A DNA stretch of 64,000 nucleotides, taken from positions 496,001 through 560,000 of the forward strand of contig NZ_CP047961.1 in assembly GCF_014279775.1 (NCBI RefSeq), written 5' to 3'. The notes beneath the pieces are model-generated. The model did not search any database. It saw nothing but the letters and a program-made list of their open reading frames with translations, and was not told the DNA's origin. This DNA is from Synechococcus sp. PROS-9-1 (GTDB taxonomy: Bacteria > Cyanobacteriota > Cyanobacteriia > PCC-6307 > Cyanobiaceae). Every line of letters begins with the position of its first letter. The first letter of the stretch is position 1. Below are positions 37,654-47,131 of the stretch, piece after piece. The position numbers were made by a program, and so were the translations under genes.

Positions 37654-39054
37654 TCAGCTCACAAAACGGCGAAATATCGCAGGATTCAATGTATACGGCG
37701 GGTAGCGGTGACGAATGTCTAGAAAAAAGGGACGGCTCAGCACCGAACGTTCGTGGGAGAAGGTTTGAAAGCCTGCTTCTGCCTGATAGGTGCCCATACC
37801 GCTGGGCCCCACTCCACCGAATGGCAATTCCGGAACCCCCTTTTGCATCACCACATCGTTGAAGCAGACCCCACCTGAACTGGTGCGTTGCAGAACCGCG
37901 CTTTGGTCGTTGCGATCACCGCCAAAGAGATAGATGGCTAAGGGTTTGTCTTGTTGTTGGATGCGTGTGATGGCGTCATCCAAGGTCTCCACAGTCAAGA
38001 TTGGTAATAACGGGCCAAAGATTTCCTCTGCCATTAAGGGGTCCTGATCGCTGTGAACCTCAATCAGGGTGGGTGCGATCTTGCGGCGTTGGCGGTCGCA
38101 TTCGCCTCCAAACAGGATGCGCCCCTCTGCTCGAGCTGTTGCTAGTAGGCCTTCGAGATGTTGAAAATGCCGATCGTGGATTAAGCAGCTGAGATCAGCG
38201 GAAGCGAGTGGATCGTCTCCATACAGATTCCTCCGCTCCTCTTGCAAAGCCTGCACAAGGCGCTCCCGGATGCTGGTCTGAACCAGGAGGTGGTCAGGGG
38301 CGATGCAGGTTTGTCCAGCATTGATTCCTTTGCCCCAGATCAAGCGGCGTGCTGTGACGGCAAGGTCGGCACTATCGAGCACGACAGCAGGATTTTTGCC
38401 TCCAAGCTCCAGCGTGACAGGAGTGAGATGACAGGCGGCACCAGCCAGCACCTTGGCTCCAATCGTTCCGCTACCGGTAAAGAAGATGTGGTCAAAGCCA
38501 AGGTCCACAAGAGCGGCTGCGGTGGATCCATCCCCATTCACCACTCTCACCACATCACTGGGGAATCCCTCCGTGATGAGGCGCGTGATCAGGGCTGCGG
38601 CGGCAGGGGCATGCTCCGAGGGTTTCAAGACAACGGTGTTTCCCGCCGCAAGGGCACTAATCAGGGGCTGGAACGTCAGCATGAAGGGGTAGTTCCACGG
38701 CCCGATCACGAGCACACAGCCCAAGGGCTCTCGGATGAGTTGGGCCCGCCCTGGCCGTTGCGCGATCGGCACAGGGATGCGTCGAGGTCGCATCCAGGTC
38801 TTGAGGCGTCGTCGCGTGATTTTTAATTCTTGAAGCAAAGCCACAATTTCAAACATCCCCTCCAGCTCTGGCTTGGCGAGGTCGATACGAAGGGCTTGAA
38901 GGATGTCTGCTTCATGGCGATCGAGCAGGTCACTAAGGCGTTTTAATTGCAGGCGCCGCCAAGCTTCCGGTCGGGTTTGACCCGACACGACAGGGGAGCG
39001 GAGGGTCTTTAAATCAGCAGCTTGAAAGGCCTCGTTGGGGGAGGGGCTGACCAT
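37654..39054 (-). CDS. Aldehyde dehydrogenase (class 3-like)
   Basis: A 466-residue NAD(P)-dependent aldehyde dehydrogenase. Key segments are ELGGKNPAVVLDSADL, the GINAGQTCIAPDH block with catalytic Cys, GSGTIGAKVLAGAA for cofactor binding, and EEIFGPLLPIL. Length and the PFMLTFQPL and EAGFQTFSHERSVL style fit the fatty-aldehyde/class 3 group. The substrate is unknown; long-chain or lipid-derived aldehydes are likely. It is divergent from the GH13 gene. Confidence 0.93.
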   Translation of the reverse strand: MVSPSPNEAFQAADLKTLRSPVVSGQTRPEAWRRLQLKRLSDLLDRHEADILQALRIDLAKPELEGMFEIVALLQELKITRRRLKTWMRPRRIPVPIAQRPGRAQLIREPLGCVLVIGPWNYPFMLTFQPLISALAAGNTVVLKPSEHAPAAAALITRLITEGFPSDVVRVVNGDGSTAAALVDLGFDHIFFTGSGTIGAKVLAGAACHLTPVTLELGGKNPAVVLDSADLAVTARRLIWGKGINAGQTCIAPDHLLVQTSIRERLVQALQEERRNLYGDDPLASADLSCLIHDRHFQHLEGLLATARAEGRILFGGECDRQRRKIAPTLIEVHSDQDPLMAEEIFGPLLPILTVETLDDAITRIQQQDKPLAIYLFGGDRNDQSAVLQRTSSGGVCFNDVVMQKGVPELPFGGVGPSGMGTYQAEAGFQTFSHERSVLSRPFFLDIRHRYPPYTLNPAIFRRFVS

Positions 39055-39166
39055 CAGAAGACGTGGGATCTAAGTCCATGCTCGCAGTCCTGATCGATGG
39101 ATTGCGAAAGAGGGGGTGACGTCGCGGCCGATCGGGGTTAGTACGAGATGGAATGGTGCCGGCGTG

Positions 39167-40915
39167 ATGACTAAGCAGCAGCCGTGGTGGAACGGCGCCG
39201 TCATCTATCAGCTGATCGTGCGCAGCTTCGCCGATGGCAATGGCGATGGTATTGGCGACTTGCAGGGCCTGGCCAATCGCCTGCCCTATCTGCGTTGGTT
39301 GGGAGTTGAAGCGATCTGGCTGACCCCGATTTATCCATCACCACTGCAGGACGGTGGTTATGACATCACCGACTTCAAGTCCATTCATCCAGAACTGGGT
39401 GATTTGGCGGCTTTTCATCGGGTCTTGATCGCTGCTCACTCACATGGCATCAAGGTGGTGATGGACCTGGTGCTGAATCACACCAGCACACTCCATCCTT
39501 GGTTTCAGCGCGCCCGTTGGGCCCCAGAAGGCAGTCCAGAACGGGATGTGTATGTGTGGAGTGATGACCCCAAGCGCTATGCAGATGCACCAGTGCTGTT
39601 CCGTCATTTCGAGTCTTCGAACTGGGAATGGGACGAGGTGGCGCAGCAGTACTACTTCCACCGTTTTTTGCGCCATCAACCCGACCTCAATTACGACAGT
39701 CCAATCGTGCAAAAGGAGATGCTCGATGTGGTGGATTTTTGGATTGAACGGGGCGTGGATGGTTTCCGTCTCGATGCGGTTCCCTTCCTTTTTGAAACCG
39801 AGGGATCTCGTTGTGAGGGCTTGCCTGAAACCCATGAATTCCTCAAGCGCTTACGCGCAAGGGTGGACAGCCATGGCAAGGATGTGTTGCTCCTCGCTGA
39901 AGCGATTCAACCAGTGGAGGAGGCCGCTCCTTACCTCGCCGATGATGAATTGCATGGAGCTTTCAACTTCGCCCTAACGGCTCATTTGTTTGCCTCGATT
40001 GCCAGCGGAACGGTGGAGGCCTTGCGCGAGTGCTTGCAGGCAGCTCAGAACGCTGTGGGGGGTAGTAGGTGGGCCTTGCCTCTACGCAATCACGATGAGC
40101 TTTGGCTTGGCGATGGCCATCTGGTTTCAGAAGACGTGATTCAAACGATCCGAGCCGGATTGCATCAGGGGCAGGGGCATTGGCTGAATTGGGGCATCAA
40201 CCGGCGTCTTGCGCCTTTGCTCAATGGTGATCCTGGTTCCAATCGGGTGATGCATGCCCTGCTTTACAGCCTTCCAGGACTTCCCTGCCTGTACTACGGA
40301 GATGAGCTCGGGATGGGGGATTGGCCAGGCTTGCGCGACCGCGACCCGAACCGCACTCCGATGGCCTGGACGCCTGGACGGAATGGTGGATTTTCAACGG
40401 CTCCAGATCCCCTGCTGGTGTTGCCACCAATTACCGCTCCCGGATACGACTATCGGGTGGTGAACGTGGAAGTTCAGAAGCAGCTGCCTGGTTCGCTTCT
40501 CAATTGGCATCGGCGCATGCTCACCTGCCGCAAGCTTCTTCCAGCCCTACGCAATGGCGGCTTTGAGCTGTTGGAGTGTGCCCATCCTGGCGTGATCGTG
40601 TATGTCCGCACGAACGCCACCATGACGGTGATGGTGGCGGCAAATCTCTCCGCTGCTGGGGCATCGTTTCGCCTCGATCTAAGCCGCTGGTCTGGTGAAC
40701 GCACCCGTGAGGTGCTGTGGGGGTGCGACTTCCCTCCTGCCGATGCCGATTGGTTTGTCTACCTCGCTGCGCATGGGTTCAGCTGGTGGTTGATTGGTGA
40801 AGTGGAGGAATCAGACAACAGCAGCGAGGACTTTGAGGGTCAGCAGGACAAATTGAGTCCTGATCCCTCTGGAGCCTTGGGATCTCCCACCTCCGCCTCT
40901 TCTAGAAGGGCTTGA
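39167..40915 (+). CDS. Trehalose synthase-like GH13 enzyme
   Basis: Starting at ATG 39167 (MTKQQPWWNGAVIYQL) gives about 582 residues. Catalytic residues are the nucleophile D203 (GFRLDAVPFL), acid/base E245 (LLLAEAIQ) and D310 (LRNHDEL). The segments LRNHDE, YYGDELGMGDWPGL and RDRDPNRTPMAW match trehalose synthase (TreS), which interconverts maltose and trehalose; a hydrolytic or sucrose-type GH13 cannot be excluded. The maltokinase domain is absent. Its 3' end overlaps the convergent glpD by 76 nt, encoding an acidic tail that may be dispensable. Confidence 0.85.
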   Translation: MTKQQPWWNGAVIYQLIVRSFADGNGDGIGDLQGLANRLPYLRWLGVEAIWLTPIYPSPLQDGGYDITDFKSIHPELGDLAAFHRVLIAAHSHGIKVVMDLVLNHTSTLHPWFQRARWAPEGSPERDVYVWSDDPKRYADAPVLFRHFESSNWEWDEVAQQYYFHRFLRHQPDLNYDSPIVQKEMLDVVDFWIERGVDGFRLDAVPFLFETEGSRCEGLPETHEFLKRLRARVDSHGKDVLLLAEAIQPVEEAAPYLADDELHGAFNFALTAHLFASIASGTVEALRECLQAAQNAVGGSRWALPLRNHDELWLGDGHLVSEDVIQTIRAGLHQGQGHWLNWGINRRLAPLLNGDPGSNRVMHALLYSLPGLPCLYYGDELGMGDWPGLRDRDPNRTPMAWTPGRNGGFSTAPDPLLVLPPITAPGYDYRVVNVEVQKQLPGSLLNWHRRMLTCRKLLPALRNGGFELLECAHPGVIVYVRTNATMTVMVAANLSAAGASFRLDLSRWSGERTREVLWGCDFPPADADWFVYLAAHGFSWWLIGEVEESDNSSEDFEGQQDKLSPDPSGALGSPTSASSRRA

Positions 40916-42423
40916 ACCTGCGGGAGCAGCCGCTCGGCTTCCTGTTGATCCACCATGGCCAAGCGGCAGCGACGGGCGAGGACATCCGTTGCGGTACAGG
41001 CGTGTTCGGCGCTGATGGCATGCCGTAATTCACCACGGCAAACGGGGATGACATCGCTCAAAGGCTCACGGTCGCTTTCACTCCAGCTGGCCACGAGTGC
41101 AGCCGCTTCTAATCCGAAACTGGATTGGAGGTGGGCCCGTTGTTGATCACGTAGAGAGGTCTCCGGCAGCAGGCGTTCCAGGGCGCGGACTTGCTCTTGC
41201 AGCAGTGCTGGAGTGCGTTTGGGGTCTTGATCTGCTCCGATCAGCGGCAAGGCAGCTGGGTCTGAAAGGGAGCTCCCCAATTGCTTTTCCACCGCCTGCA
41301 GGGTGTCGATCGCCATCGGTCTGCAAGTGGTCCATTTGCCCCCCATCACGCTGATGAGGCCACTGTTCAACGTCTCAACCTCATGCTCACGGACCACCCT
41401 GCTGCTATTTACCTCAGCACCGGATGGCTTGAGCAGCGGTCGTCCACCTGCCCAGCAGCTCCCCACATCGGGATCACCCAGATCGGGGAACCAGCGCTTC
41501 ACATAATCGATTAAATAGTTTTTCTCGTCTTCAGATGGAGCCGTTGCGCCCGCTTGCGAGCACTTTGTGTCTGTGGTGCCGACCAGCGTGCGTCCAAAGA
41601 ACGGCAACATGAACAGAACGCGTCCGTCATCGGTGGATGGCAACAGCAAGCCGAGTCCCTCAGGACAGAGGTTTGCTCTTAAAACCAAATGCACTCCCCT
41701 GCTGGTGAGCATGCGCATGGAGCAGTTGGGATCAGCCATCCGGCGGATGGCATCCGCATGGATGCCTGTGGCATTCACCACTGCCCTGGCTTCCCAGCGC
41801 TCTTGCTCCCCTTGGTTGTTTTCGCTGATGGCGGCACAGATCTGTCCCTGGCTGTTGCGTTCCAGCTCCCGAACCTTGGTGCGGGTCCGAATCACAGCAC
41901 CGGCCCGTTCAGCAGTGAGAGCCAGCAGCAGATTCAGGCGAGCATCATCGAATTGCCCGTCGCTGTAGGCCACTCCGCGTTGAACATCGGGACGCAGAAG
42001 AGGGAGTGCTTGGTGGAGTTGCTTGGAGGAAAGCATGCGGCTGCTGCCGATCCCGGCACGACCGGACAGGGCGTCATAAAGCCCAAGGCCGATGCGGTAG
42101 TAGGCCTGGCCAAGACGACAGTCGCTGGGCAGGGCCAGTTCAAGGCGTTGGGCTAAGAACGGGGCTTGTTCCAGCCAGTGGCCTCGCTCCAGCAAGGCTT
42201 CTCGAACCAAGCGCAATTGGGCGAGGTCGGCTGTTTTGAAAGCAAGTTCGAGATAACGAACCCCTCCATGCAGGAGCTTGGTGCTGCGGCAGCTGGTGCC
42301 ACTGCCGAGGTCATGGCCCTCGAGCAGAGCAACCCTCAGGCCGCGGCGGACCGCTTCATAGGCCACGCTGCATCCACTGGCGCCGCCGCCGATGACGACG
42401 AGGTCAAAACGTTGATCAGCCAT
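40840..42423 (-). CDS. glpD: Glycerol-3-phosphate dehydrogenase (FAD)
   Basis: A 527-residue protein with the N-terminal FAD-binding motif VVIGGGASGCSVAYEAVRRG, followed by LLEGHDLGSGTSCRSTKLLHGG and, near the middle, VMGGKWTTCRPMA. This is the GlpD/GlpA type of flavoprotein that oxidises glycerol 3-phosphate to dihydroxyacetone phosphate and feeds electrons into the quinone pool. It overlaps glpK at its start (8 nt), so glycerol kinase and dehydrogenase are coupled. The C-terminus overlaps the convergent GH13 gene by 76 nt. Confidence 0.94.
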   Translation of the reverse strand: MADQRFDLVVIGGGASGCSVAYEAVRRGLRVALLEGHDLGSGTSCRSTKLLHGGVRYLELAFKTADLAQLRLVREALLERGHWLEQAPFLAQRLELALPSDCRLGQAYYRIGLGLYDALSGRAGIGSSRMLSSKQLHQALPLLRPDVQRGVAYSDGQFDDARLNLLLALTAERAGAVIRTRTKVRELERNSQGQICAAISENNQGEQERWEARAVVNATGIHADAIRRMADPNCSMRMLTSRGVHLVLRANLCPEGLGLLLPSTDDGRVLFMLPFFGRTLVGTTDTKCSQAGATAPSEDEKNYLIDYVKRWFPDLGDPDVGSCWAGGRPLLKPSGAEVNSSRVVREHEVETLNSGLISVMGGKWTTCRPMAIDTLQAVEKQLGSSLSDPAALPLIGADQDPKRTPALLQEQVRALERLLPETSLRDQQRAHLQSSFGLEAAALVASWSESDREPLSDVIPVCRGELRHAISAEHACTATDVLARRCRLAMVDQQEAERLLPQVQALLEEAEVGDPKAPEGSGLNLSC

Positions 42424-43927
42424 TCCAGTGAAGGCTCCTGCTCACAGCATCGTTCCAACGTTGGCGCCAACGTTGGCGTTGCTCCAGGGTTTGTTGGGGC
42501 TCAAACACGCTGGAGTCTTGGCTGCGATTCGGCACCAGGTCTTTGAGGTCTGAAATCGCGCCGGCTTGCAAGCCAGCCAGCAGGGCCACACCGCGAGCGG
42601 TGCTTTCCAGATGAACGGGGCGGCGCACGCGTAAACCAGTGCTGTCGGCTTGGGCTTGCAGGAGAAGGTCAGAAGCCGCTGCTCCCCCATCCACTGCAAG
42701 CTCCCCGAGGCTTTGCTCCATGGCTTGCTCTGCCAACTCCACAAGACTGGCAACGGAGAGGGCGATTCCTTCCAGGGCGGCTCGGGCGATATGGCCTCGG
42801 CGGGTGTCGCGGGTGATCCCGATCAATAAACCACGGGCACTGGGGTCCCAGTGGGGTGTGCCCCATCCGGTGAAGGCTGGAACAAGCATCACCCCGGCGG
42901 CGTTCTCCACCTCTTGCGCCAGGGGATTGACCTCCTCGGCACTGCCAATGATGCCGAGGCCGTCGCGCAGCCATTGCACCACCGTGCCCGCATTAAACAG
43001 GCTTCCTTCTAGGCAATAGGTGGGGGTGCCGTGCTCATCGGTCCAGCCCAGGGTGCTCAGCAGGCCAGCGTCGGAATGGCGGATGCTGCTGCCGGTGTTC
43101 ACCACGAGAAAGGCGCCGGTGCCGTAGGTGCATTTTCCTTCGCCTGGTTTCAGGCAGAGTTGCCCCAGGGTGGCTGCCTGTTGGTCACCAAGCAGCGCTT
43201 GAATAGGCACGCCAGCGAAGGGCAAGCCTGCTTGGATCACTCCGAAATCTCCACGGCATGGCCTGAGTTCGGGGAGGGCCTGCTTGGGTAAGCCAATTTC
43301 AGCGCAGGCGTCATCGATCCATTGCCGCCGTTCCAGATCCATCAACAGGGTGCGGCTGGCATTGCTCATGTCTGTGGCATGAATGGTGCCGCCACTGAGC
43401 TGCCATAGGAGCCAGCTCTCCACCGTTCCAAAGCAGAGATCACCCTGGGCCGCGGCACTGCTTGCGGTAGTTTCATGGTCGAGCAGCCAGCGAATTTTGC
43501 TCGCGCTGAAATAGGGGTCGAGCATCAGGCCGGTTTTGGCTCTCCAGCTCGTTTCAAGGCCGCTTGCCTTCCATTGCTCACAGAGATCGGCGGTGCGGCC
43601 GTCCTGCCAGACCAGGGCTGGGCCGCAGGGGCTGCCATCGCTTCGTTTCCAGAGCGTGGTGGTTTCGCGCTGATTGGTGATGCCGCAGCTGATCACGGCT
43701 TGCCGCTGCTCTGGAGTGATCGCCTGCTCAAGGCGGCTCATCGCCAGGCGCTGGCTCTCCCAGATCGCCGTAGGACTTTGTTCCACCCAGCCATCGGCGG
43801 GGTAGTGAATTTCAAGGGGAGCGGAAGCGCTGGCGACTGGGCGGCCATCCGTATCGAAGAGAGCAGCGCGTGAGCTGCTGGTGCCTTGATCTAGTGCGAG
43901 CAGGAGGGGCGGTGCTGCCATAGCCAT
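42416..43927 (-). CDS. glpK: Glycerol kinase
   Basis: A 503-residue FGGY kinase beginning LLALDQGTSSSRAALFD. Glycerol-specific features include LVWQDGRTADLCEQW and AFTGWGTPHWDPSARG, and CGITNQRETTTLWKR typical of GlpK. It phosphorylates glycerol in the cytoplasm and lies directly upstream of glpD, forming a complete glycerol-catabolic pair. No glycerol facilitator (glpF) is seen in this window. Confidence 0.96.
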   Translation of the reverse strand: MAMAAPPLLLALDQGTSSSRAALFDTDGRPVASASAPLEIHYPADGWVEQSPTAIWESQRLAMSRLEQAITPEQRQAVISCGITNQRETTTLWKRSDGSPCGPALVWQDGRTADLCEQWKASGLETSWRAKTGLMLDPYFSASKIRWLLDHETTASSAAAQGDLCFGTVESWLLWQLSGGTIHATDMSNASRTLLMDLERRQWIDDACAEIGLPKQALPELRPCRGDFGVIQAGLPFAGVPIQALLGDQQAATLGQLCLKPGEGKCTYGTGAFLVVNTGSSIRHSDAGLLSTLGWTDEHGTPTYCLEGSLFNAGTVVQWLRDGLGIIGSAEEVNPLAQEVENAAGVMLVPAFTGWGTPHWDPSARGLLIGITRDTRRGHIARAALEGIALSVASLVELAEQAMEQSLGELAVDGGAAASDLLLQAQADSTGLRVRRPVHLESTARGVALLAGLQAGAISDLKDLVPNRSQDSSVFEPQQTLEQRQRWRQRWNDAVSRSLHWNG

Positions 43928-43939
43928 CTCGTTTCCTAC

Positions 43940-45406
43940 TTGCTAGCGATGGGACCAGAGGCCTGCAAAGGAATGGTGGAGACACAACGCATTAGCAGGT
44001 TTCCCTCCTGGGTTGCTGAGGCGGTGGTCTACCAAATTTTTCCCGATCGTTTTCGCCGCAGTGGCCGGGTGGAAGCGCAGCAGGGCTTGGCGTTGCAGCC
44101 CTGGGGAACAGATCCTGCAGAACAGGGTTTTCAGGGGGGAGATCTCTATGGAGTGATCGACGCTCTCGACCACCTTCAGGGGTTGGGAGTGACCTGCTTG
44201 TACCTGACGCCGGTGTTTCGTTCGGCGGCCAATCATCGCTATCACGCCTACGACTACTTCGAGGTGGATCCTCTCTTGGGAGGCAATGCTGCGCTTGATG
44301 CCTTGATTGCGGCGGTGCATCAACGGGGCATGCGCCTGATCCTCGATGGGGTATTCAACCATTGTGGGCGCGGCTTTTGGGCGTTTCATCACCTGCTGGA
44401 AAACGGGGATCGCTCTCCCTATCGCGACTGGTTCCATGTGCATCAGTGGCCGCTTCGGCCTTATCCGCGGAAGGGCCAAGACTGTGGTTACAGCTGTTGG
44501 TGGTGTGATCCTGCGCTGCCGAAGTTCAACCACGACCATCCGCCCGTGAAGGAGCACCTGTTAGCGGTTGGTAGGCACTGGTTGGAACGGGGAATCGATG
44601 GTTGGCGCTTGGACGTGCCTGATGAGGTGCCTGCGGCGTTTTGGATGGAGTTTCGGCGCATGGTGAAAGCCGTGAATCCCGAGGCCTGGATCGTGGGTGA
44701 AATTTGGGGAGATGCCAGGTCTTGGCTGCAGGGAGAGCATTTCGATGGCGTGATGAATTACCGCTTGGGCTGGAGCAGCCTTTGTTGGGTGGCGGGCACG
44801 CGTTTGCGACGCAGCTACCGCAACCCGATGTACCCGTTGCGCCCCCTGGAGACGGAGGCATTGCTTGAGATCTGGGCTGAGACAAAGGGTTGGTACGTAC
44901 AGGAGGTGAACCGCTGCCAACTCAATCTTCTAGACAGTCACGATGTGCCTAGGGCGTTGCACACTCTTAAAGGGGATGGTCAGGCCTTGGCATTGGCGAT
45001 GCTTCTGTTGATGCTTCAGCCCGGGGCCCCTTGCCTCTATTACGGAACGGAAGTGGGTCTGGAGGGCGGTCCAGAACCGGGCTGCCGTGAGGCGATGCCG
45101 TGGGAGGCGCCTTGGCCCCATGATTTGCGCAAGCTGATCTTGACGTTGACCAAGATCCGCCAACAGGTAGAGGCGGTGAGGGATCGTGGGCTGTTGTGGC
45201 AGGCCTACACCCCTGACGGCCTCATGGGACGCGCGCCTGGGGTGGTGGTGGTGGTAAACCGCTCTCGGAGGAAGGCTTTGCCTCTTGAGTCTCACGACGT
45301 TGCACAAGTTGGCTGGGACACGGATGGTGCGTTGATTGGTACGTACCAGGAGGCTCGCCATACACTTGGTCCTCAATCAGCGGTGCTGTTTAAAGCTCTG
45401 GGATGA
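43940..45406 (+). CDS. GH13 alpha-amylase family enzyme (neopullulanase-like)
   Basis: A 488-residue protein; ATG 43949 or 43973 may be the real start. Catalytic residues are D225 (GWRLDVPDEV), E254 (VGEIWGD) and D335 (NLLDSHDVPR). The opening VVYQIFPDRF and the GFQGGDLYGVIDALDHLQ block are typical of the neopullulanase/cyclomaltodextrinase subgroup, but the N-terminal domain usual in that group is missing. It should act on maltodextrins or similar alpha-glucans. Together with the TreS-like gene it could link glycogen-derived maltose to trehalose; this is an inference. Confidence 0.88.
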   Translation: MLAMGPEACKGMVETQRISRFPSWVAEAVVYQIFPDRFRRSGRVEAQQGLALQPWGTDPAEQGFQGGDLYGVIDALDHLQGLGVTCLYLTPVFRSAANHRYHAYDYFEVDPLLGGNAALDALIAAVHQRGMRLILDGVFNHCGRGFWAFHHLLENGDRSPYRDWFHVHQWPLRPYPRKGQDCGYSCWWCDPALPKFNHDHPPVKEHLLAVGRHWLERGIDGWRLDVPDEVPAAFWMEFRRMVKAVNPEAWIVGEIWGDARSWLQGEHFDGVMNYRLGWSSLCWVAGTRLRRSYRNPMYPLRPLETEALLEIWAETKGWYVQEVNRCQLNLLDSHDVPRALHTLKGDGQALALAMLLLMLQPGAPCLYYGTEVGLEGGPEPGCREAMPWEAPWPHDLRKLILTLTKIRQQVEAVRDRGLLWQAYTPDGLMGRAPGVVVVVNRSRRKALPLESHDVAQVGWDTDGALIGTYQEARHTLGPQSAVLFKALG

Positions 45407-45497
45407 GCCTCCCTCCCCTGATTCCCTCCGCTGATTAAGCCTATTTTCAATTTAATTTGCCATCAATGTATTCAAGTCATGCACTTCTTTATGGGCC

Positions 45498-45659
45498 ATG
45501 TATTGGTTTGATAGTCGTCATTTTTGGCGACCAATGTCATCTGAGTGGATGATTGGCTGGGCAAAAGCTAATACAACATGGCCGATGCTTGAACATAATA
45601 TGCTGTTTAGACTTCCCATTGCTTGCTATTTAGTGGTTCATGTGGATGGCTGTTCTTGA
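45498..45659 (+). CDS. Possible small protein (53 aa)
   Basis: An ATG at 45498 opens a Trp- and Met-rich frame (MYWFDSRHFWRPMSSEWMIGWAKANTTW-) ending VVHVDGCS. It is preceded by no clear ribosome-binding site. It overlaps the next small ORF by 20 nt. The amino-acid composition is unusual, but the codon pattern looks real. Not recognised. Confidence 0.4.
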   Translation: MYWFDSRHFWRPMSSEWMIGWAKANTTWPMLEHNMLFRLPIACYLVVHVDGCS

Positions 45660-45818
45660 GGTGACCGTCTGGTGTAAGGGTAAAGCTGTGACCATTAGCG
45701 AGAGCGTTGAATGTCAAAGTTTTTTGTCAGCTATCGATGCTGTTGATTCACGAGCCAATGCGTTGAATCGCAACCCTGTGTTGCAAAGGTCCAGCAACCA
45801 ATCGTGGGGTGAGATTGA

Positions 45819-45837
<19 letters not shown>
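45640..45837 (+). CDS. Possible small gene running into tRNA-Thr
   Basis: The 65-residue frame from ATG 45640 (alternative ATG 45646) has a beta-like start, AVLEVTVWCKGKAVTISESV, and continues as a helix. Its last six codons and stop lie inside the tRNA-Thr gene. This could mean a natural small gene with overlapping end or a gene truncated by an insertion at the tRNA. Not recognised. Confidence 0.4.
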
Positions 45838-45890
<53 letters not shown>

Positions 45891-45900
45891 GTGTGGTGGA

Positions 45901-45982
45901 TGGGCCGGGTTGGATTTGAACCAACGTAGGCAGAGCCAGTGGATTTACAGTCCACCCCCATTAACCACTCGGGCACCGACCC
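45901..45982 (-). tRNA. tRNA-Tyr (GTA)
   Basis: A class II tRNA of 82 nt with a long variable arm. Acceptor GGGTCGG pairs with CCGGCCC (one wobble), anticodon loop CTGTAAA has anticodon GTA, T-arm GTTGGTTCAAATCCAAC. CCA is not encoded. Confidence 0.96.
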
Positions 45983-46049
45983 GAACCACACCCAGAGAGG
46001 TTACCAGCAAGGCTGTCGATACGATCAACCTACGTTTACGAGTCGGGCC

Positions 46050-46505
46050 ATGCACCTTTTGCTGCTCAACGGCCCCAACCTCAATCTGCTGGGTCAGCGG
46101 GAACCAGGCCTCTACGGACGCCAGACCCTCGATCAGATCGAGACGGCACTCAGCGAGCGGGCCAGCGCTGATGGCCTAACGCTGGAGTGTTTCCAGAGCA
46201 ATTTCGAAGGTGCCCTGGTGGATCGCATCCATCAGGCGATGGGAAAGGTGGATGGAATCCTGATCAACGCAGGGGCCTACACCCACACCTCGATTGCGAT
46301 CCGTGATGCCCTGCTGGGGACAGCGATCCCCTATGTGGAGCTGCACTTGAGCAACACCCATGCCCGTGAACCATTTCGGCATCGTTCGTTTCTGGCCGAT
46401 CGAGCCGTTGGTGTGATTTGTGGTTTTGGACCCGTGAGCTACGACTTGGCCCTCGATGGCTTGGTCCGTCACCTGCGCAAATCTGCGAGCGGAGGGGAGG
46501 GTTGA
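46050..46505 (+). CDS. aroQ: 3-dehydroquinate dehydratase, type II
   Basis: The start at ATG 46050 ([15 protein letters not shown]) gives 151 residues, the standard type II length; upstream in-frame codons lie in the tRNA-Tyr region and are excluded. Conserved catalytic and flexible-loop residues are in [16 protein letters not shown], the [17 protein letters not shown] block and [15 protein letters not shown]. It dehydrates 3-dehydroquinate in the shikimate pathway. The stop overlaps the miaE start (TGATG), so the two are coupled. Confidence 0.97.
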   Translation: MHLLLLNGPNLNLLGQREPGLYGRQTLDQIETALSERASADGLTLECFQSNFEGALVDRIHQAMGKVDGILINAGAYTHTSIAIRDALLGTAIPYVELHLSNTHAREPFRHRSFLADRAVGVICGFGPVSYDLALDGLVRHLRKSASGGEG

Positions 46506-47131
46506 TGCCCCCAACGTCTGTGGCCAGCATCCGCTGGTTGGCTGCACCCACGAGTGCCTCTTGGCTGCAGCAAGCGATTTCGAGACCGATGGAGGTCTTG
46601 ATTGATCATGCGCACTGTGAGCGCAAAGCAGCTGGTTCGGCGGTGCAGCTGATGTTTCGCTACCTCTGCGAACCAGGCTTGGGGGAAGTGTTGAGTCCGT
46701 TGGCGCGCGAGGAGCTCGAGCATTTCGAGCAGGTGCTTGCCTTGCTGCAGGCGCGAGGACGCTATCTGGAACCCTTGCCTTCCCCAGGGTATGGAGGCTT
46801 TCTTGCCAAGCACATCCGCAAAGGAGAGCCGCTGCGGATGCTCGATTCGTTTTTGGTGGCGGGGTTGATCGAAGCGCGTAGCCACGAACGAATGGCCTTG
46901 TTGGCGGAGCACAGCCTGGAGCAGGATTTAAAGGACCTTTACGGAAGTTTGTTGTTGAGTGAGGCACGTCATTTCGGCCTCTATTGGGTGCTGTGCGAAC
47001 AGCGTTGGGATCGCTCGGTGATCGTGCCCCGCTTGGAGGAACTGGCACAGGTTGAAGTTCAAGCTCTAACTGGGGTTTTAGAAAAACCAGAAGATGTGAG
47101 GATGCATAGTTGTGGCGTTGATAGTTTCTAG
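46505..47131 (+). CDS. miaE: tRNA-(ms2io6A)-hydroxylase
   Basis: A 208-residue protein from ATG 46505. It has the four-helix diiron pattern of MiaE: ISRPMEVLIDHAHCERKAAG, LAREELEHFEQVL, DSFLVAGLIEARSHERM and LLLSEARHFGLYWVL, with paired Glu and His ligands. MiaE hydroxylates the isopentenyl group of ms2i6A37 in tRNA, an oxygen-dependent step. It is coupled to aroQ. Confidence 0.92.
   Translation: MPPTSVASIRWLAAPTSASWLQQAISRPMEVLIDHAHCERKAAGSAVQLMFRYLCEPGLGEVLSPLAREELEHFEQVLALLQARGRYLEPLPSPGYGGFLAKHIRKGEPLRMLDSFLVAGLIEARSHERMALLAEHSLEQDLKDLYGSLLLSEARHFGLYWVLCEQRWDRSVIVPRLEELAQVEVQALTGVLEKPEDVRMHSCGVDSF

Noticed and set aside
46176-47048. Minus-strand frame (290 codons) opposite aroQ and miaE
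   Set aside because: Shadow of two confirmed coupled genes; composition is typical of antisense of GC-rich coding DNA.
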